Shown: piece after piece, positions 22,947 to 33,099 of the stretch
Numbering within the stretch: the stretch's first letter is position 1
Layout of the letters: the number at the start of each line of letters is the position of its first letter
Source of the DNA: Amycolatopsis solani
GTDB taxonomy: Bacteria > Actinomycetota > Actinomycetes > Mycobacteriales > Pseudonocardiaceae
Direction of reading: 5' to 3'
DNA length: 64,000 nucleotides
Assembly (NCBI RefSeq): GCF_033441515.1
Contig: NZ_JAWQJT010000002.1
Span: forward strand, 1,736,001-1,800,000
Notes under the pieces: generated by a model
What the model saw: only the letters and a program-made list of their open reading frames with translations
Told to the model about the DNA's origin: nothing
Database searches by the model: none
Translations under genes and position numbers: made by a program

Positions 22947-24560
22947 GTGAATCGGTGGTATCGCAACGGGGTGATCTACTCCCTCGACATCGAAACGTTC
23001 CAGGACTCGGACGGCGACGGGGTCGGGGACCTGCGCGGCCTCACCGACCGGCTGGACTACCTCGGCCGGCTCGGCGTGGACACGATCTGGCTCAACCCGT
23101 GCCACCCCTCGCCGCGCCGCGACGGCGGCTACGACATCACCGACTACTACGGCATCGACTCCCGCTTCGGGAGTCTCGGGGACTTCGCCGAGCTCGTCAG
23201 CCAAGCCGACGAGGCCGGCATCCGGCTCGTGCTCGACCTGGTCGTCAACCACACGAGTGACGAGCACCCGTGGTTCCGGTCGGCCCTCTCCGGGCGGTCG
23301 GCGCCGCACCACGACTGGTACGTGTGGGCCGACGACGAACCGGCCGACCGCTGGGACGGCGCCGTGTTCCCCGGGTCCGAAGAGGAGACCTGGACCTTCG
23401 CCGAGAGCGTCGGCCGCTGGTACCGGCACCGCTTCTACCGCTTTCAGCCCGAGCTCGACGTCGAACACCCGGCGGTGCGGGCCGAGCTGGCCAAGATCGT
23501 CACCTTCTGGCTGCGGCTGGGCGTCGCGGGTTTCCGGATCGACGCGGCCCCGTTCCTCATCGAGTCACACGGGCGGCGGGACTTCGCCCTCCTGCGGCAG
23601 CTGCGGGAAACCGTTTCCTGGCAACGCGGGGACGCCGTGCTGCTGGCCGAGGCGAACGTGCCCGAGGACGAGCTGCTGGAGTACTTCGGCAGCGCGGACG
23701 ACGAGGCCAGCCGCGCGACGATGCTCTTCGACTTCCGGCTCAACCAGGCCTTGATGCTCGGGCTGGCCCGCGGTGACGCCGAGCCCGTCCGGGAGCGGCT
23801 GCGGCGCTCGCCCCGGCTGCCGGGCCAGGCCCAGTGGGCCACGTTCCTGCGCAACCACGACGAGGTCGACCTCGGCGGCCTGTCCCCCGAAGAACGCGGC
23901 GACGTGATCGGCGAGTTCGGGCCGGAGCCCCACATGCAGCTCTACGACCGGGGCATCCGGCGCCGCCTGGCCTGCATGCTCGACGGCGACCGGCGGCGCC
24001 TGGAACTGGCCTACAGCCTGCTGCTGACCATGCCGGGCAGCCCCGTGCTGCGGTACGGCGACGAGATCGGCATGGGCGAGGACCTCACGCTGCCCGAGCG
24101 CACCGCGATCCGCACGCCGATGCAGTGGTCCGACGGCCCCAACGGCGGGTTCTCCCGCGCGCCGGCCGACCGGCTGGTCGCCCCGCCCGTCCAAGACGGG
24201 CCGTTCGGCTACGAACGGGTCAACGTCCTCGGCCAGCGCCGTGATTCGAACAGCCTGCTGACCTGGTTCGAGCGGGTGCTGCACACCCGCAAGGAGTGCC
24301 CGGAGATCGCCGTCGGCCGCCACGAACCCGTCGACGGCGGCCCGACGGCGGTCCTGGTGCACCGGGCCGAAACGGCGAAGGGCCGCATGGTGTTCGTGCA
24401 CAACCTGGGACCCGCCGACTGCCACGTCCGCATCCCGGCCGAGCCGGACGACCTCGCGCTGGCGGTCTTCGAGGACGGCGCCTACGACGACCGCATCGAC
24501 CCGGCGGACGTGACCGTCGCCGGCCACGGCTACCGCTGGATCCGGCTGGTCACCGCCTGA
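22947..24560 (+). CDS. GH13 alpha-amylase-family enzyme, trehalose-synthase-like
   Basis: A 537-aa protein with the (beta/alpha)8 GH13 catalytic motifs: DLVVNHTS (region I), GVAGFRIDAAPF with the nucleophile Asp (region II), VLLAEANVPEDELLEYFG with the acid Glu (region III) and LRNHDEVD (region IV). The opening WYRNGVIYSLDIETFQDSDG resembles trehalose synthase (TreS) and amylosucrase-like enzymes, which rearrange maltose and trehalose, but it lacks the C-terminal maltokinase domain found in fused TreS proteins. There is no signal peptide, so it acts in the cytosol. GTG 22947 is chosen because it fits both the promoter and the family N-terminus. Its stress-type promoter suggests a compatible-solute role. 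Confidence 0.85.
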   Translation: MNRWYRNGVIYSLDIETFQDSDGDGVGDLRGLTDRLDYLGRLGVDTIWLNPCHPSPRRDGGYDITDYYGIDSRFGSLGDFAELVSQADEAGIRLVLDLVVNHTSDEHPWFRSALSGRSAPHHDWYVWADDEPADRWDGAVFPGSEEETWTFAESVGRWYRHRFYRFQPELDVEHPAVRAELAKIVTFWLRLGVAGFRIDAAPFLIESHGRRDFALLRQLRETVSWQRGDAVLLAEANVPEDELLEYFGSADDEASRATMLFDFRLNQALMLGLARGDAEPVRERLRRSPRLPGQAQWATFLRNHDEVDLGGLSPEERGDVIGEFGPEPHMQLYDRGIRRRLACMLDGDRRRLELAYSLLLTMPGSPVLRYGDEIGMGEDLTLPERTAIRTPMQWSDGPNGGFSRAPADRLVAPPVQDGPFGYERVNVLGQRRDSNSLLTWFERVLHTRKECPEIAVGRHEPVDGGPTAVLVHRAETAKGRMVFVHNLGPADCHVRIPAEPDDLALAVFEDGAYDDRIDPADVTVAGHGYRWIRLVTA

Positions 24561-24771
24561 CCAGCCAGACCGCGCCATCCACCGGCACCCGGTTGCCTTC
24601 CGGCGGCACACTGGCCAGCGGCACCCGCGCGCCACCCGGCAACTTGACGAGCTCGGCTCGTCACCGCCTGACCAACCACACCGCGCCATCCACCGGCACC
24701 CGCCCGTCCTCCAGCGGCACACTCGCCAGCAGCACCCGCGCGCCACCCGGCAGCTCCACCGGCCCGCCCGA
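24550..24771. repeat. 111-bp direct tandem duplication between two convergent GH13 genes
   Basis: Copy A (24550-24660) and copy B (24661-24771) abut exactly. Over the first 92 nt about nine in ten bases agree. The unit is 37 codons, so both copies stay in the same minus-strand frame. Both encode ...RVPVDGAVWLVRR followed by TGA. Copy B is the real 3' end of the alpha-glucosidase gene. Copy A is an untranslated relic whose first 11 nt double as the end of the plus-strand GH13 gene. Confidence 0.9.
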
Positions 24772-26286
24772 CAGGTTCACCACGCACTCGAAACCCGGCT
24801 CGCGCGCGAACCACAGCACGCCCTCGGGCGCGGGTACCCACGTCATCGTGCCGTCGCCCAGCGCGGGGTGCTCCCGCCGCGCGGCGAGGGCGGCTCGGTA
24901 CAGGCGGAGCATCGATCGCGGGTCGTCGTTCTGCGCCTGTGCGGTCAGCTCCCGCCAGCGGGCCGGCTGCGGCAGCCAGGTCGGCACGTCGGTGTCGGTG
25001 AAGCCGAACGGCGGTGCCGTTCCCGACCACGGCAGCGGCACCCGGCAGCCGTCGCGGCCGCGCTGGGTGTGGCCGGAGCGTTCCCACGTCGGGTCGGTGA
25101 GCACGTACTCCGGCAGGTCCTCGACCTCCTCCAGCCCCAGTTCCTCGCCCTGGTAGAGGTAAGCGCCGCCGGGCAGCGCCAGCATCAGCAGCAGCGCCGC
25201 ACGGGCCCGGCGCCTGCCCAGCGGGAGGTCGGCCGGCTCGGACGGGCACGGGTGGTCCTCGACCCGGGTGTTCTCGCGGCCGAACCGCGTCACGTGGCGG
25301 ACGACGTCGTGGTTGGACAGCACCCACGTCGCGGGCGCCCCCACCGCGTGCAGGGCCTCCACCGTGCAGTCGATCACCGAACGCAGCGCCCCGGCCTCCC
25401 ACGAACAGCGCAGGAAGTCGAAGTTGAACGCGGTGTGCAGCTCGTCCGGGCGGACGTAGCACGCCAGCCGGTCCGGCCTCGCGACCCAGGCTTCGGCGAC
25501 GAACACCCGGTCCGGGCCGAACTCGTCCGCGATCTTGCGCCACGACCGGTAGATGTCGTGCACGCCTTCGAGGTCCCAGTGCGGGTGCCGGCTGCGGTCC
25601 GGCGGCTGCATCAGATCTTCGTGGCCGGACTGCAGGTCCGGCAACGCCGGATCCTTCACCAGGCCGTGGGCGACGTCGATGCGGACGCCGTCGACCCCGC
25701 GGGAGAACCAGAACCGCAGCACGTCTTCGAATTCGGCGCGCACTTCCGGGTGGTCCCAGTTCAGGTCCGGTTGCTCGGGGGCGAACAGGTGCAGGTACCA
25801 CTCGCCGTCCGGCACCCGCCGCCACGCGGGGCCGCCGAAGACGCTGCGCCAGTCGTTGGGCGGCAGCTCGCCGTCGTCGCCCTGCCCGGGCCGGAAGTGG
25901 TACCGCGCCCGTTCGGGCGAACCGGGCCCGGCGGCCAGCGCCGCCCGGAACCACCGGTGGCGGTCGGAGGTGTGGTTCGGCACGACGTCGATCAGCAGCC
26001 GCAGCCCGGCCCGGTGCACTTCGGCGATCAGCTCGAGGGCGTCCGCGTCCGTCCCGAACAGCGGGTCGACGGCCCGGTGGTCTTCGATGTCGTAGCCACC
26101 GTCGACCATCGGCGAGCGGTAGAACGGCGTCGTCCACACGGCATCGACACCCAGGTCGGCCAGGTGACCCAGACGTGCCCGCAAGCCCGCGAGGTCTCCG
26201 GTGCCGTCCCCGTTCGCGTCGGCGAAGCTGCGCGGGTAGACCTCGTAAACGACGGCGTCACGCCACCAGTTTTCGGAGTTGTCCAT
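24661..26286 (-). CDS. GH13 alpha-glucosidase (oligo-1,6-glucosidase/maltase type)
   Basis: A 541-aa cytosolic enzyme. WWRDAVVYEVYPRSFADANGDGTGDLAG (given by residues 6-33) and YDIEDHRAVDP open the fold. Catalytic regions are DVVPNHTS (I), GVDGVRIDVAHGLVKD with the nucleophile Asp (II), VFVAEAWV with the acid Glu (III) and LSNHDVVRH (IV). Family members hydrolyse alpha-1,4 or alpha-1,6 linkages in maltose and isomaltose-type sugars. ATG 26286 is preferred over an in-frame upstream start because the stress-type promoter ends 10 nt before it. The 3' end has been duplicated downstream. Confidence 0.9.
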   Translation of the reverse strand: MDNSENWWRDAVVYEVYPRSFADANGDGTGDLAGLRARLGHLADLGVDAVWTTPFYRSPMVDGGYDIEDHRAVDPLFGTDADALELIAEVHRAGLRLLIDVVPNHTSDRHRWFRAALAAGPGSPERARYHFRPGQGDDGELPPNDWRSVFGGPAWRRVPDGEWYLHLFAPEQPDLNWDHPEVRAEFEDVLRFWFSRGVDGVRIDVAHGLVKDPALPDLQSGHEDLMQPPDRSRHPHWDLEGVHDIYRSWRKIADEFGPDRVFVAEAWVARPDRLACYVRPDELHTAFNFDFLRCSWEAGALRSVIDCTVEALHAVGAPATWVLSNHDVVRHVTRFGRENTRVEDHPCPSEPADLPLGRRRARAALLLMLALPGGAYLYQGEELGLEEVEDLPEYVLTDPTWERSGHTQRGRDGCRVPLPWSGTAPPFGFTDTDVPTWLPQPARWRELTAQAQNDDPRSMLRLYRAALAARREHPALGDGTMTWVPAPEGVLWFAREPGFECVVNLSGGPVELPGGARVLLASVPLEDGRVPVDGAVWLVRR

Positions 26287-26295
26287 GGGAGCCGG

Positions 26296-26319
26296 GTAGC
26301 CGCTCCGGCTCCGCTCAAC
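26296..26319 (-). promoter_or_regulatory. SigB/SigF-type promoter candidate for the alpha-glucosidase
   Basis: On the minus strand, GTTG (26319-26316), a 14-nt spacer and GGCTAC (26301-26296) end 9 nt before ATG 26286. It overlaps the 3' end of the upstream DUF2267 gene by a few bases. Confidence 0.5.
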
Positions 26320-27034
26320 CGGGCCGGCCACCGGAGCCCACGGCGGCGACGGCTTCGTCGATCCGCTCGGCCAGCCACAGATCCGGTTCGGTGACGACGC
26401 CCTCGCGACCGGTCTTCAGCCGGAACGTCACCGCGCCGTCGGCCCGCTCGACGTGGGCGTGGTCGTTCATCCTCCGCGCTTCCCGCTGGACGCGCTCGAC
26501 CAGCGGCGTGATCCGGTCGGCGGGCAGCTGCACGGTGCGCTCGATCCCGTGGCGGTCCCCCGACCAGCCGGTCAGGTGACGCAGGCCGCGGGCCACCTCC
26601 TCGTCCGTCAGCCGCGTCGGGACTTCCGGCCGGTGGCTCGCCGCGTCCCGGGGCGACTCGCCCGCGGGCTCGAGCACCTCGACGACGGCGCGCGGGAGCC
26701 GGGCGCGCAGCTCGCCGGCGAGCCCGGGATCGGTCCGGGTGAGCGCGGTCAGGACCGCCTGGGTGAGGTAGCGGCCTCGCTCGGGCGAGGTCCGCAGCCG
26801 CCGGGCCACCGCCGCTTCGACGTCGGTGCCCGAGACCAGGTTCGCCGGTCCGGGATCGCGCACCGGTCCGGCCTCGGGACTGGGCAGCCGGTCGGCCAGC
26901 CACTCGCGCCCGGTGTCCGGCAGGCACCGGGCGAGGGCGGCCATGACCGCGGCGAGCACGGCCCTCGCGGTGTCCGGGTCGTCCAGCTCGGCGACGTCTT
27001 CGACGGCGGTCAGCCACTTCTCGTGCTGTACCAC
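26315..27034 (-). CDS. DUF2267 domain fused to a pterin-4a-carbinolamine-dehydratase-like domain
   Basis: A 239-aa protein. Residues 1-125 resemble DUF2267, seen in WLTAVEDVAELDDPDTARAVLAAVMAALARC (residues 8-38) and repeated helical patterns. Residues 140-235 follow the pterin dehydratase (PCD/DCoH) layout: LTDEEVARGLRHLTGW, MNDHAHVERADGAVTFRLKT and GVVTEPDLWLAERIDEAV. The catalytic His-His-Pro of PCD is degenerate (DHAHV), so dehydratase activity is doubtful. GTG 27034 is chosen because GGAAGGGAG lies about seven nt upstream. A SigB-like promoter precedes it. The fusion probably acts as a stress-related binding protein; the function is unknown. Confidence 0.7.
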   Translation of the reverse strand: MVQHEKWLTAVEDVAELDDPDTARAVLAAVMAALARCLPDTGREWLADRLPSPEAGPVRDPGPANLVSGTDVEAAVARRLRTSPERGRYLTQAVLTALTRTDPGLAGELRARLPRAVVEVLEPAGESPRDAASHRPEVPTRLTDEEVARGLRHLTGWSGDRHGIERTVQLPADRITPLVERVQREARRMNDHAHVERADGAVTFRLKTGREGVVTEPDLWLAERIDEAVAAVGSGGRPG

Positions 27035-27070
27035 GGCAGGCTCCCTTCCCACAGGTGGTTTCGGGGCCGC

Positions 27071-27095
27071 GTACCCGCCGGGGGGCCGATCACAC
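27071..27095 (-). promoter_or_regulatory. SigB/SigF-type promoter candidate for the DUF2267 gene
   Basis: On the minus strand, GTGT (27095-27092), a 15-nt spacer and GGGTAC (27076-27071) lie 36 nt before the GTG start at 27034. The -35 overlaps the last codons of the MEDS-domain gene. Confidence 0.5.
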
Positions 27096-27704
27096 GTCGG
27101 TGCGCGCGAGGGGGTGCCCGTTTTCCGGCGCCGAGAGGTAGTAGGGGTTTTCGACGAGCATCCCGGCCATCCAGACCTTCGGATGCGCCTTGATCAGCGG
27201 GACGATCAGGTCGCCGCCGAACAGGTCCAGGTCGTAGAGGCACAGCACGACCTTCGGGGAGTCCGCCGTCCACGCGGTCACCGCGACCTCTTCGGCGAGG
27301 AGCGCGTCGAGCAGCGCGGGAGCCAGCCGGGGCGCGGCCCAGCCCATGTCGCCGACGACGCGCCCGAACGGGCGGTCACCGGTGCCGAGCTTGCGCCGCG
27401 ACCAGCCGTCCAGCATCGCGAAGAGCTCGTCGGGCGCGAACTCGCCGTTGCGGAGGTGGCCGTCTTCCGGCTCGGTGAGCACGAGGTCACCCGCGCCGGC
27501 CAGCCGTTCTCGAAAGTCCTCGCGCTCCCCCTCGGCGGCCAGGTAGAGCACGGCGTCCCCGGCCTTCAGGCCGTCGGCGAGGAACGGGAGCAGGAGGCGG
27601 TCCCGCTCGGCTCGTCCCCGGTGGAAGACGCAGAGGTGGTCACCCGGCGCCAGCGCGGCTCCCCCGAGGGCCACCTCGCGATCGGTCCGATCCCTCCGGT
27701 CCAT
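27090..27704 (-). CDS. MEDS-domain (DcmR-like sensory) protein
   Basis: A 204-aa single-domain protein. APGDHLCVFHRGRAERDRLLLPFLADGLKAGDAVLYLA (residues 19-56) and VVLCLYDLDLFGGDLIVPLIKAHPKVWMAGMLVENPYY are hallmarks of the MEDS domain (methanogen/methylotroph DcmR sensory domain). In actinomycetes these proteins are often linked to anti-sigma or STAS/HATPase partner-switching systems. ATG 27704 is chosen because GGAGG lies five nt upstream; the GTG at 27710 would overlap that site. It follows the PucR gene by 12 nt and is likely co-transcribed with it. Confidence 0.82.
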   Translation of the reverse strand: MDRRDRTDREVALGGAALAPGDHLCVFHRGRAERDRLLLPFLADGLKAGDAVLYLAAEGEREDFRERLAGAGDLVLTEPEDGHLRNGEFAPDELFAMLDGWSRRKLGTGDRPFGRVVGDMGWAAPRLAPALLDALLAEEVAVTAWTADSPKVVLCLYDLDLFGGDLIVPLIKAHPKVWMAGMLVENPYYLSAPENGHPLARTDV

Positions 27705-27716
27705 CGTCACCTCCGG

Positions 27717-29405
27717 TCACTGCGATCCACGCAGCACCTGCCACACCCGGGTGGCGAGGTGCAGGTTCAGCCTGCTGTCCACGTCGTTGAGGTCCAGCTC
27801 CGTGATCTCCCGGATCCGGCCGAGCCGGTAGCGCAGCGTGCTCCGGTGGATCATCAGCGCGGCGGCGGTGTCGCCGTAGCTGCCGCCGCACTCGAGGTAC
27901 TGCGCGAGCGTCGCGACCAGGTCGGCGTTGCGCTGGGTGTCGTAGTCGAGCAGTTTCCCGAGCCACTCGCGGACGAACTCGACGACGTCGCCGTGGTTCT
28001 GCCCGGTGTCGAGGAGGCGGTAGATCCCCAGTTGCTCGAACGTGGTCACCCCGTTCGGGGTGTGCGAGCCGCGCCGGACCTGGACCGCCCGCACCGCTTC
28101 GCCGTAGGACTTGGGCAAGCGCCCCGGCGTGTCGCAGCGGCTGCCGACGCCGATCGCCCCGTCGGCGCCGAGGCTTTCCGACAACGAGGCGTACAGCGCC
28201 GCGCCGTCCAGCGGCCCGGCGACCAGCAGCACGACCGCGCCCGAGTGGCGCGACACGAGCGAGGCGAGCCCGAGCGTGGTCACGCTGCGTCCCGTGGCCT
28301 CGGCGACCACGTCCTCGGCGAGGTCGCCGGACCACCGCAGCACGACGACGTGGTGCGGGCGGCGGAGATCGTGCCCGATCGCCTCGGCGCGGGCGTACGC
28401 GCTCCCGTCGTCGGTGCCGGCGATGAGGTCGTCCACGAGGTCGCGGCGCAGGCGCAGCTCGACCTCGGCCAGGCTGCGCTGGTGCGAGAGTTCCAGCGCC
28501 AGCACGGTCGAGCCGTACTGGAGGGCGAACACCTCGTCCGCGCCCGCGACCCGCGCGGGGTCGATCAGGGAGAGCACGCCGAGCACCTCGTGCCGCGGCT
28601 TCACCAGTGAGACGAGCCGGTCCTTGACACGGACCGGTTCGGACCGGGTCGCGGCGTGCCGGAGCAGCTCCTCACGCCGGTGCACGCCGACCTTCGGGTA
28701 GGGGTCCGGCCGGCCGGGGCCGCCCCAGGCGCGCAGGTTGCCGAACCGATCCTCAACCGCTACCGGCAGCGCGGTCAGCTGGTGCAGCGCGTGCGCGATG
28801 CCCGGCTCGCCCGCCCCGGAAGCCGAGATGGTGGACAGCACGTCGTGCACCTGCGTCTGCTGCTTGAGCCGCTCCACCGACGTGGACAGCTGGTCGTTGA
28901 GCTCCCGCAGCGCCACCGACTGCCGCCGCTCCCGCTTGAGCAGCGCGGCGTTGGCGAGCGCCGCGGCTGCCTGCTGGCACAGCGAGTTGAGCAGGAAAAC
29001 CTCGTCACGGGAGGGGGCCTGCTCGGCCCGGACCACGAGGTTGCCCGTCAGGCCGCCGAGCCCGCGCAGCGCGTGGCACCAGCGCCAGTGACCGTCGGCC
29101 AGCTCGATCCGCCCGCTCCGCCCGCCGAGCCGGCGGACTTCCGCGCCGAGGCCGGGATGAGCCTCCGCACTGTCCTGCGAGGTCATTGTTCCGTCCTCGT
29201 CGACGAGGTAAGTCGCATCGGTTGTGCAACCACTCAACGACGAAACCGAAGTCGCGGCGAGGCGCATTATGTCCGCCGATTCGCGGCCGTCGAACATCAT
29301 CATCGAAATCGCCGAAAGGCCGTAGAGATTCGACAGCTGGGCCCGCCACCAGCTGTCCGTTTTCGTTTCCTGGCCTCGTGGGACCGCATCGCCCTCGGGC
29401 GTCAT
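27717..29405 (-). CDS. PucR/CdaR-type transcriptional regulator with GAF-like sensor
   Basis: A 562-aa regulator. An N-terminal sensor of roughly 160 residues (GAF-like, FLLNSLCQQAAAALANAALL at its end) leads through a coiled coil (about 165-195) to a second sensor and a GGDEF-like CdaR region. The C-terminus carries the PucR-type helix-turn-helix at about residues 500-555 (YGDTAAALMIHRSTLRYRLG). Such proteins bind DNA as dimers after sensing small molecules. Its position directly upstream of a MEDS gene and beside the stress operons suggests a regulatory role in stress or metabolism, but no target can be named. Confidence 0.88.
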   Translation of the reverse strand: MTPEGDAVPRGQETKTDSWWRAQLSNLYGLSAISMMMFDGRESADIMRLAATSVSSLSGCTTDATYLVDEDGTMTSQDSAEAHPGLGAEVRRLGGRSGRIELADGHWRWCHALRGLGGLTGNLVVRAEQAPSRDEVFLLNSLCQQAAAALANAALLKRERRQSVALRELNDQLSTSVERLKQQTQVHDVLSTISASGAGEPGIAHALHQLTALPVAVEDRFGNLRAWGGPGRPDPYPKVGVHRREELLRHAATRSEPVRVKDRLVSLVKPRHEVLGVLSLIDPARVAGADEVFALQYGSTVLALELSHQRSLAEVELRLRRDLVDDLIAGTDDGSAYARAEAIGHDLRRPHHVVVLRWSGDLAEDVVAEATGRSVTTLGLASLVSRHSGAVVLLVAGPLDGAALYASLSESLGADGAIGVGSRCDTPGRLPKSYGEAVRAVQVRRGSHTPNGVTTFEQLGIYRLLDTGQNHGDVVEFVREWLGKLLDYDTQRNADLVATLAQYLECGGSYGDTAAALMIHRSTLRYRLGRIREITELDLNDVDSRLNLHLATRVWQVLRGSQ

Positions 29406-29666
29406 TCCGGCCTCCCCGACCTCGACCTGGTGTTTGGCACCCTACGCCGCCGGGACCTGTTCCGCCGGGCCGATGGGGATCCCGGAAATTCGGCCTGCCG
29501 GGCGCACGCGGGCGGCGAGCGCCTTTTGCCACCGTGGAACACATCGGACAGGCACCCGTCGCCGGGCGTGGCACACGGAAAGCCTGCCCACCGGAAAAAC
29601 TCACGCGAGATCGGTTCGGATCGGACAGTCCCGGCAGGACGATCCGTCCCGGATAGGGACTACACC
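29406..29666. other. Divergent intergenic region between PucR and the hsp20 operon
   Basis: There are 261 nt without a convincing gene. I looked for a HAIR element (CTTGAGT-N7-ACTCAAG), a CIRCE element (TTAGCACTC-N9-GAGTGCTAA) and a GTTT-N15-GGGTA promoter and saw none complete. A short inverted repeat, GTCCC-GGATA-GGGAC (29646-29660), lies just before the hsp20 start and could be an operator. How the long chaperone operon is switched on is therefore not visible. Confidence 0.5.
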
Positions 29667-30143
29667 ATGACCTTGCTGCGTTTCGATCCGTTCCGAGATT
29701 GGGAACGCCTCAGCGAACAGGTGCTGAGCGGGCGCACGGCACCCCGCGCGATGCCGATGGAAGCGTTCCGCCGCGGTGACGAATTCTTCGTCGCGCTCGA
29801 CCTGCCCGGCATCGACCCGGACGACGTCGACGTGTCCGTCGAACGCAATGTCGTCACGGTGCGGGCGACCCGCCGCCCGGCCCGCGACGAGGGCGCCGAG
29901 CTGATCATCGACGAGCGGCCGCAGGGTGAGTTCAGCCGCCAGCTGTTCCTCGGGGACAACCTCGACGCCTCCCGGCTGTCGGCCGACTTCGAGCGCGGCG
30001 TGCTGACGCTGCGGATCCCGGTGGCCGAGTCGAGCAAGCCCCGCCGGGTCGAAATCGGGAGCCGCGACGAGCGGCGGCAGCTCGCCGACGACCGCACGGA
30101 CCAGCCCGCCCACGCCCGCGCCGAAGAACACGCGACCGCTTAG
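29667..30143 (+). CDS. Hsp20-family small heat-shock protein
   Basis: A 158-aa protein. The N-terminus MTLLRFDPFRDWERL is typical of actinobacterial Hsp20. The alpha-crystallin domain (about residues 35-130) shows DEFFVALDLPGIDPDDVDVSVERNVVTVRA and the ERGVLTLRIPVAE strand, though the IXI-type tail is weak. Small heat-shock proteins hold unfolding proteins for refolding by DnaK/ClpB, both encoded downstream. It is the first gene of the proteostasis operon. Confidence 0.92.
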   Translation: MTLLRFDPFRDWERLSEQVLSGRTAPRAMPMEAFRRGDEFFVALDLPGIDPDDVDVSVERNVVTVRATRRPARDEGAELIIDERPQGEFSRQLFLGDNLDASRLSADFERGVLTLRIPVAESSKPRRVEIGSRDERRQLADDRTDQPAHARAEEHATA

Positions 30144-30153
30144 GAGACGAGCC

Positions 30154-30662
30154 ATGACCGCACAGCCGGGCGCGACCGCGCCTTCTCCCCGCCACGCTCC
30201 CGACCGGGTCCCGATCGCTTCGTACGACGACTACCGCGACGCCGAGCGGGCCGTCGACTACCTCTCCGACCAAGGGTTCCCGGTGCAGCGGACCGCCATC
30301 ATCGGCCGCGACGTGCAGCTGGTCGAGCAGGTCATCGGCCGGCTCGGCCTCGGCGGCGCCGCCCTGCGCGGGGCCGGCTCCGGAGCGCTGACCGGGCTCT
30401 TGATCGGCTGGCTGTTCGCCCTGTTCAACTGGTTCACCCCGGTCCTCGCCACGCTGACGCTCGCCCTCTACGGGCTCGTCTTCGGCGCGGTCGTCGGCGC
30501 GATCTTCGGTCTGGTCTCGCACGCGCTGCAGCGCGGCCGCCGGGACTTCGCGTCGGTCCGCGCGATGGCGCCCACCCGCTACGAGGTCGTCGCCGACGCC
30601 GAAGTCGCCGACGACGCCCGTGCGCTGCTGGCGAACCTGCCCCCGGAACAGGGAGGTGCGTG

Positions 30663-30663
<1 letters not shown>
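30154..30663 (+). CDS. YflT/GSP17M-like general stress protein with two membrane helices
   Basis: A 169-aa protein. The N-terminal half ([43 protein letters not shown]) matches the heat/general-stress protein 17M domain. It is followed by a glycine-rich hydrophobic region ([18 protein letters not shown] and [21 protein letters not shown]) and a C-terminal ferredoxin-like repeat ([19 protein letters not shown]). It probably sits in the membrane. Its stop overlaps the dnaK start. Family members are general-stress induced, but the biochemical role is unknown. Confidence 0.85.
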
Positions 30664-32528
<1,865 letters not shown>

Positions 32529-32535
32529 GGGAACC

Positions 32536-33093
32536 ATGGCCACCACAGGGAAATCCACGGAGCCGGGGACATCCTCCGTGGACGCCGCCGAGACGGGCGC
32601 CGAGTCCGCGCCCCAGGACGCGCCCGTCTCGGCGGTGGGGCCGGACCGGATCCAGGAGCTCGAGGCGAAGGCGGCCGAATGCGAGGACCGCTGGCGCCGG
32701 GCGATGGCCGACGCCGACAACGTCCGCAAGCGGCACGCGGCGGAGCTGCGCGCCGAGCGCGCGGCCGAACGGGCGCGGGTCGCCGCGGCCTTCCTCCCCG
32801 TCCTCGACAACCTGGAACTGGCGCTCGCGCACGCCGAAGGCGACCCCACCGCCGTCGTGCAGGGCGTGCTGGCGATCCGCGACCAGGCCGTGCAGCTGCT
32901 GGCCGGCCTCGGGTACGAGCGCGACGCCGAGAGCGGCGTCCCGTTCGACCCGGCCCGGCACGAGGTGGTCGCGGTCGTCGACGAGCCGGGCACCGAACCG
33001 AACACGGTGACCCGGGTGGTCCGGCCGGGCTACGGAACCGGTGGCGGGCAGCTGCGGCCGGCCGCGGTCGCCGTGGCCAAACCGCGGGGGTGA
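32536..33093 (+). CDS. grpE: Nucleotide-exchange factor GrpE
   Basis: A 185-aa protein. An acidic, disordered N-terminus is followed by the long GrpE helix (ELEAKAAECEDRWRRAMADADNVRKRHAAE, about residues 42-71) and the beta domain ending with VTRVVRPGYGTGGGQLRPAAVAVA. GrpE releases ADP from DnaK. It lies 7 nt after dnaK, as expected for a functional pair. Confidence 0.94.
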   Translation: MATTGKSTEPGTSSVDAAETGAESAPQDAPVSAVGPDRIQELEAKAAECEDRWRRAMADADNVRKRHAAELRAERAAERARVAAAFLPVLDNLELALAHAEGDPTAVVQGVLAIRDQAVQLLAGLGYERDAESGVPFDPARHEVVAVVDEPGTEPNTVTRVVRPGYGTGGGQLRPAAVAVAKPRG

Positions 33094-33099
33094 GCGCGC

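Noticed and set aside
29406..29666. HAIR or CIRCE heat-shock operator before hsp20
   Set aside because: Only a fragment resembling one CIRCE half (TTGGCACCC) is present and there is no matching second arm; HAIR is absent.
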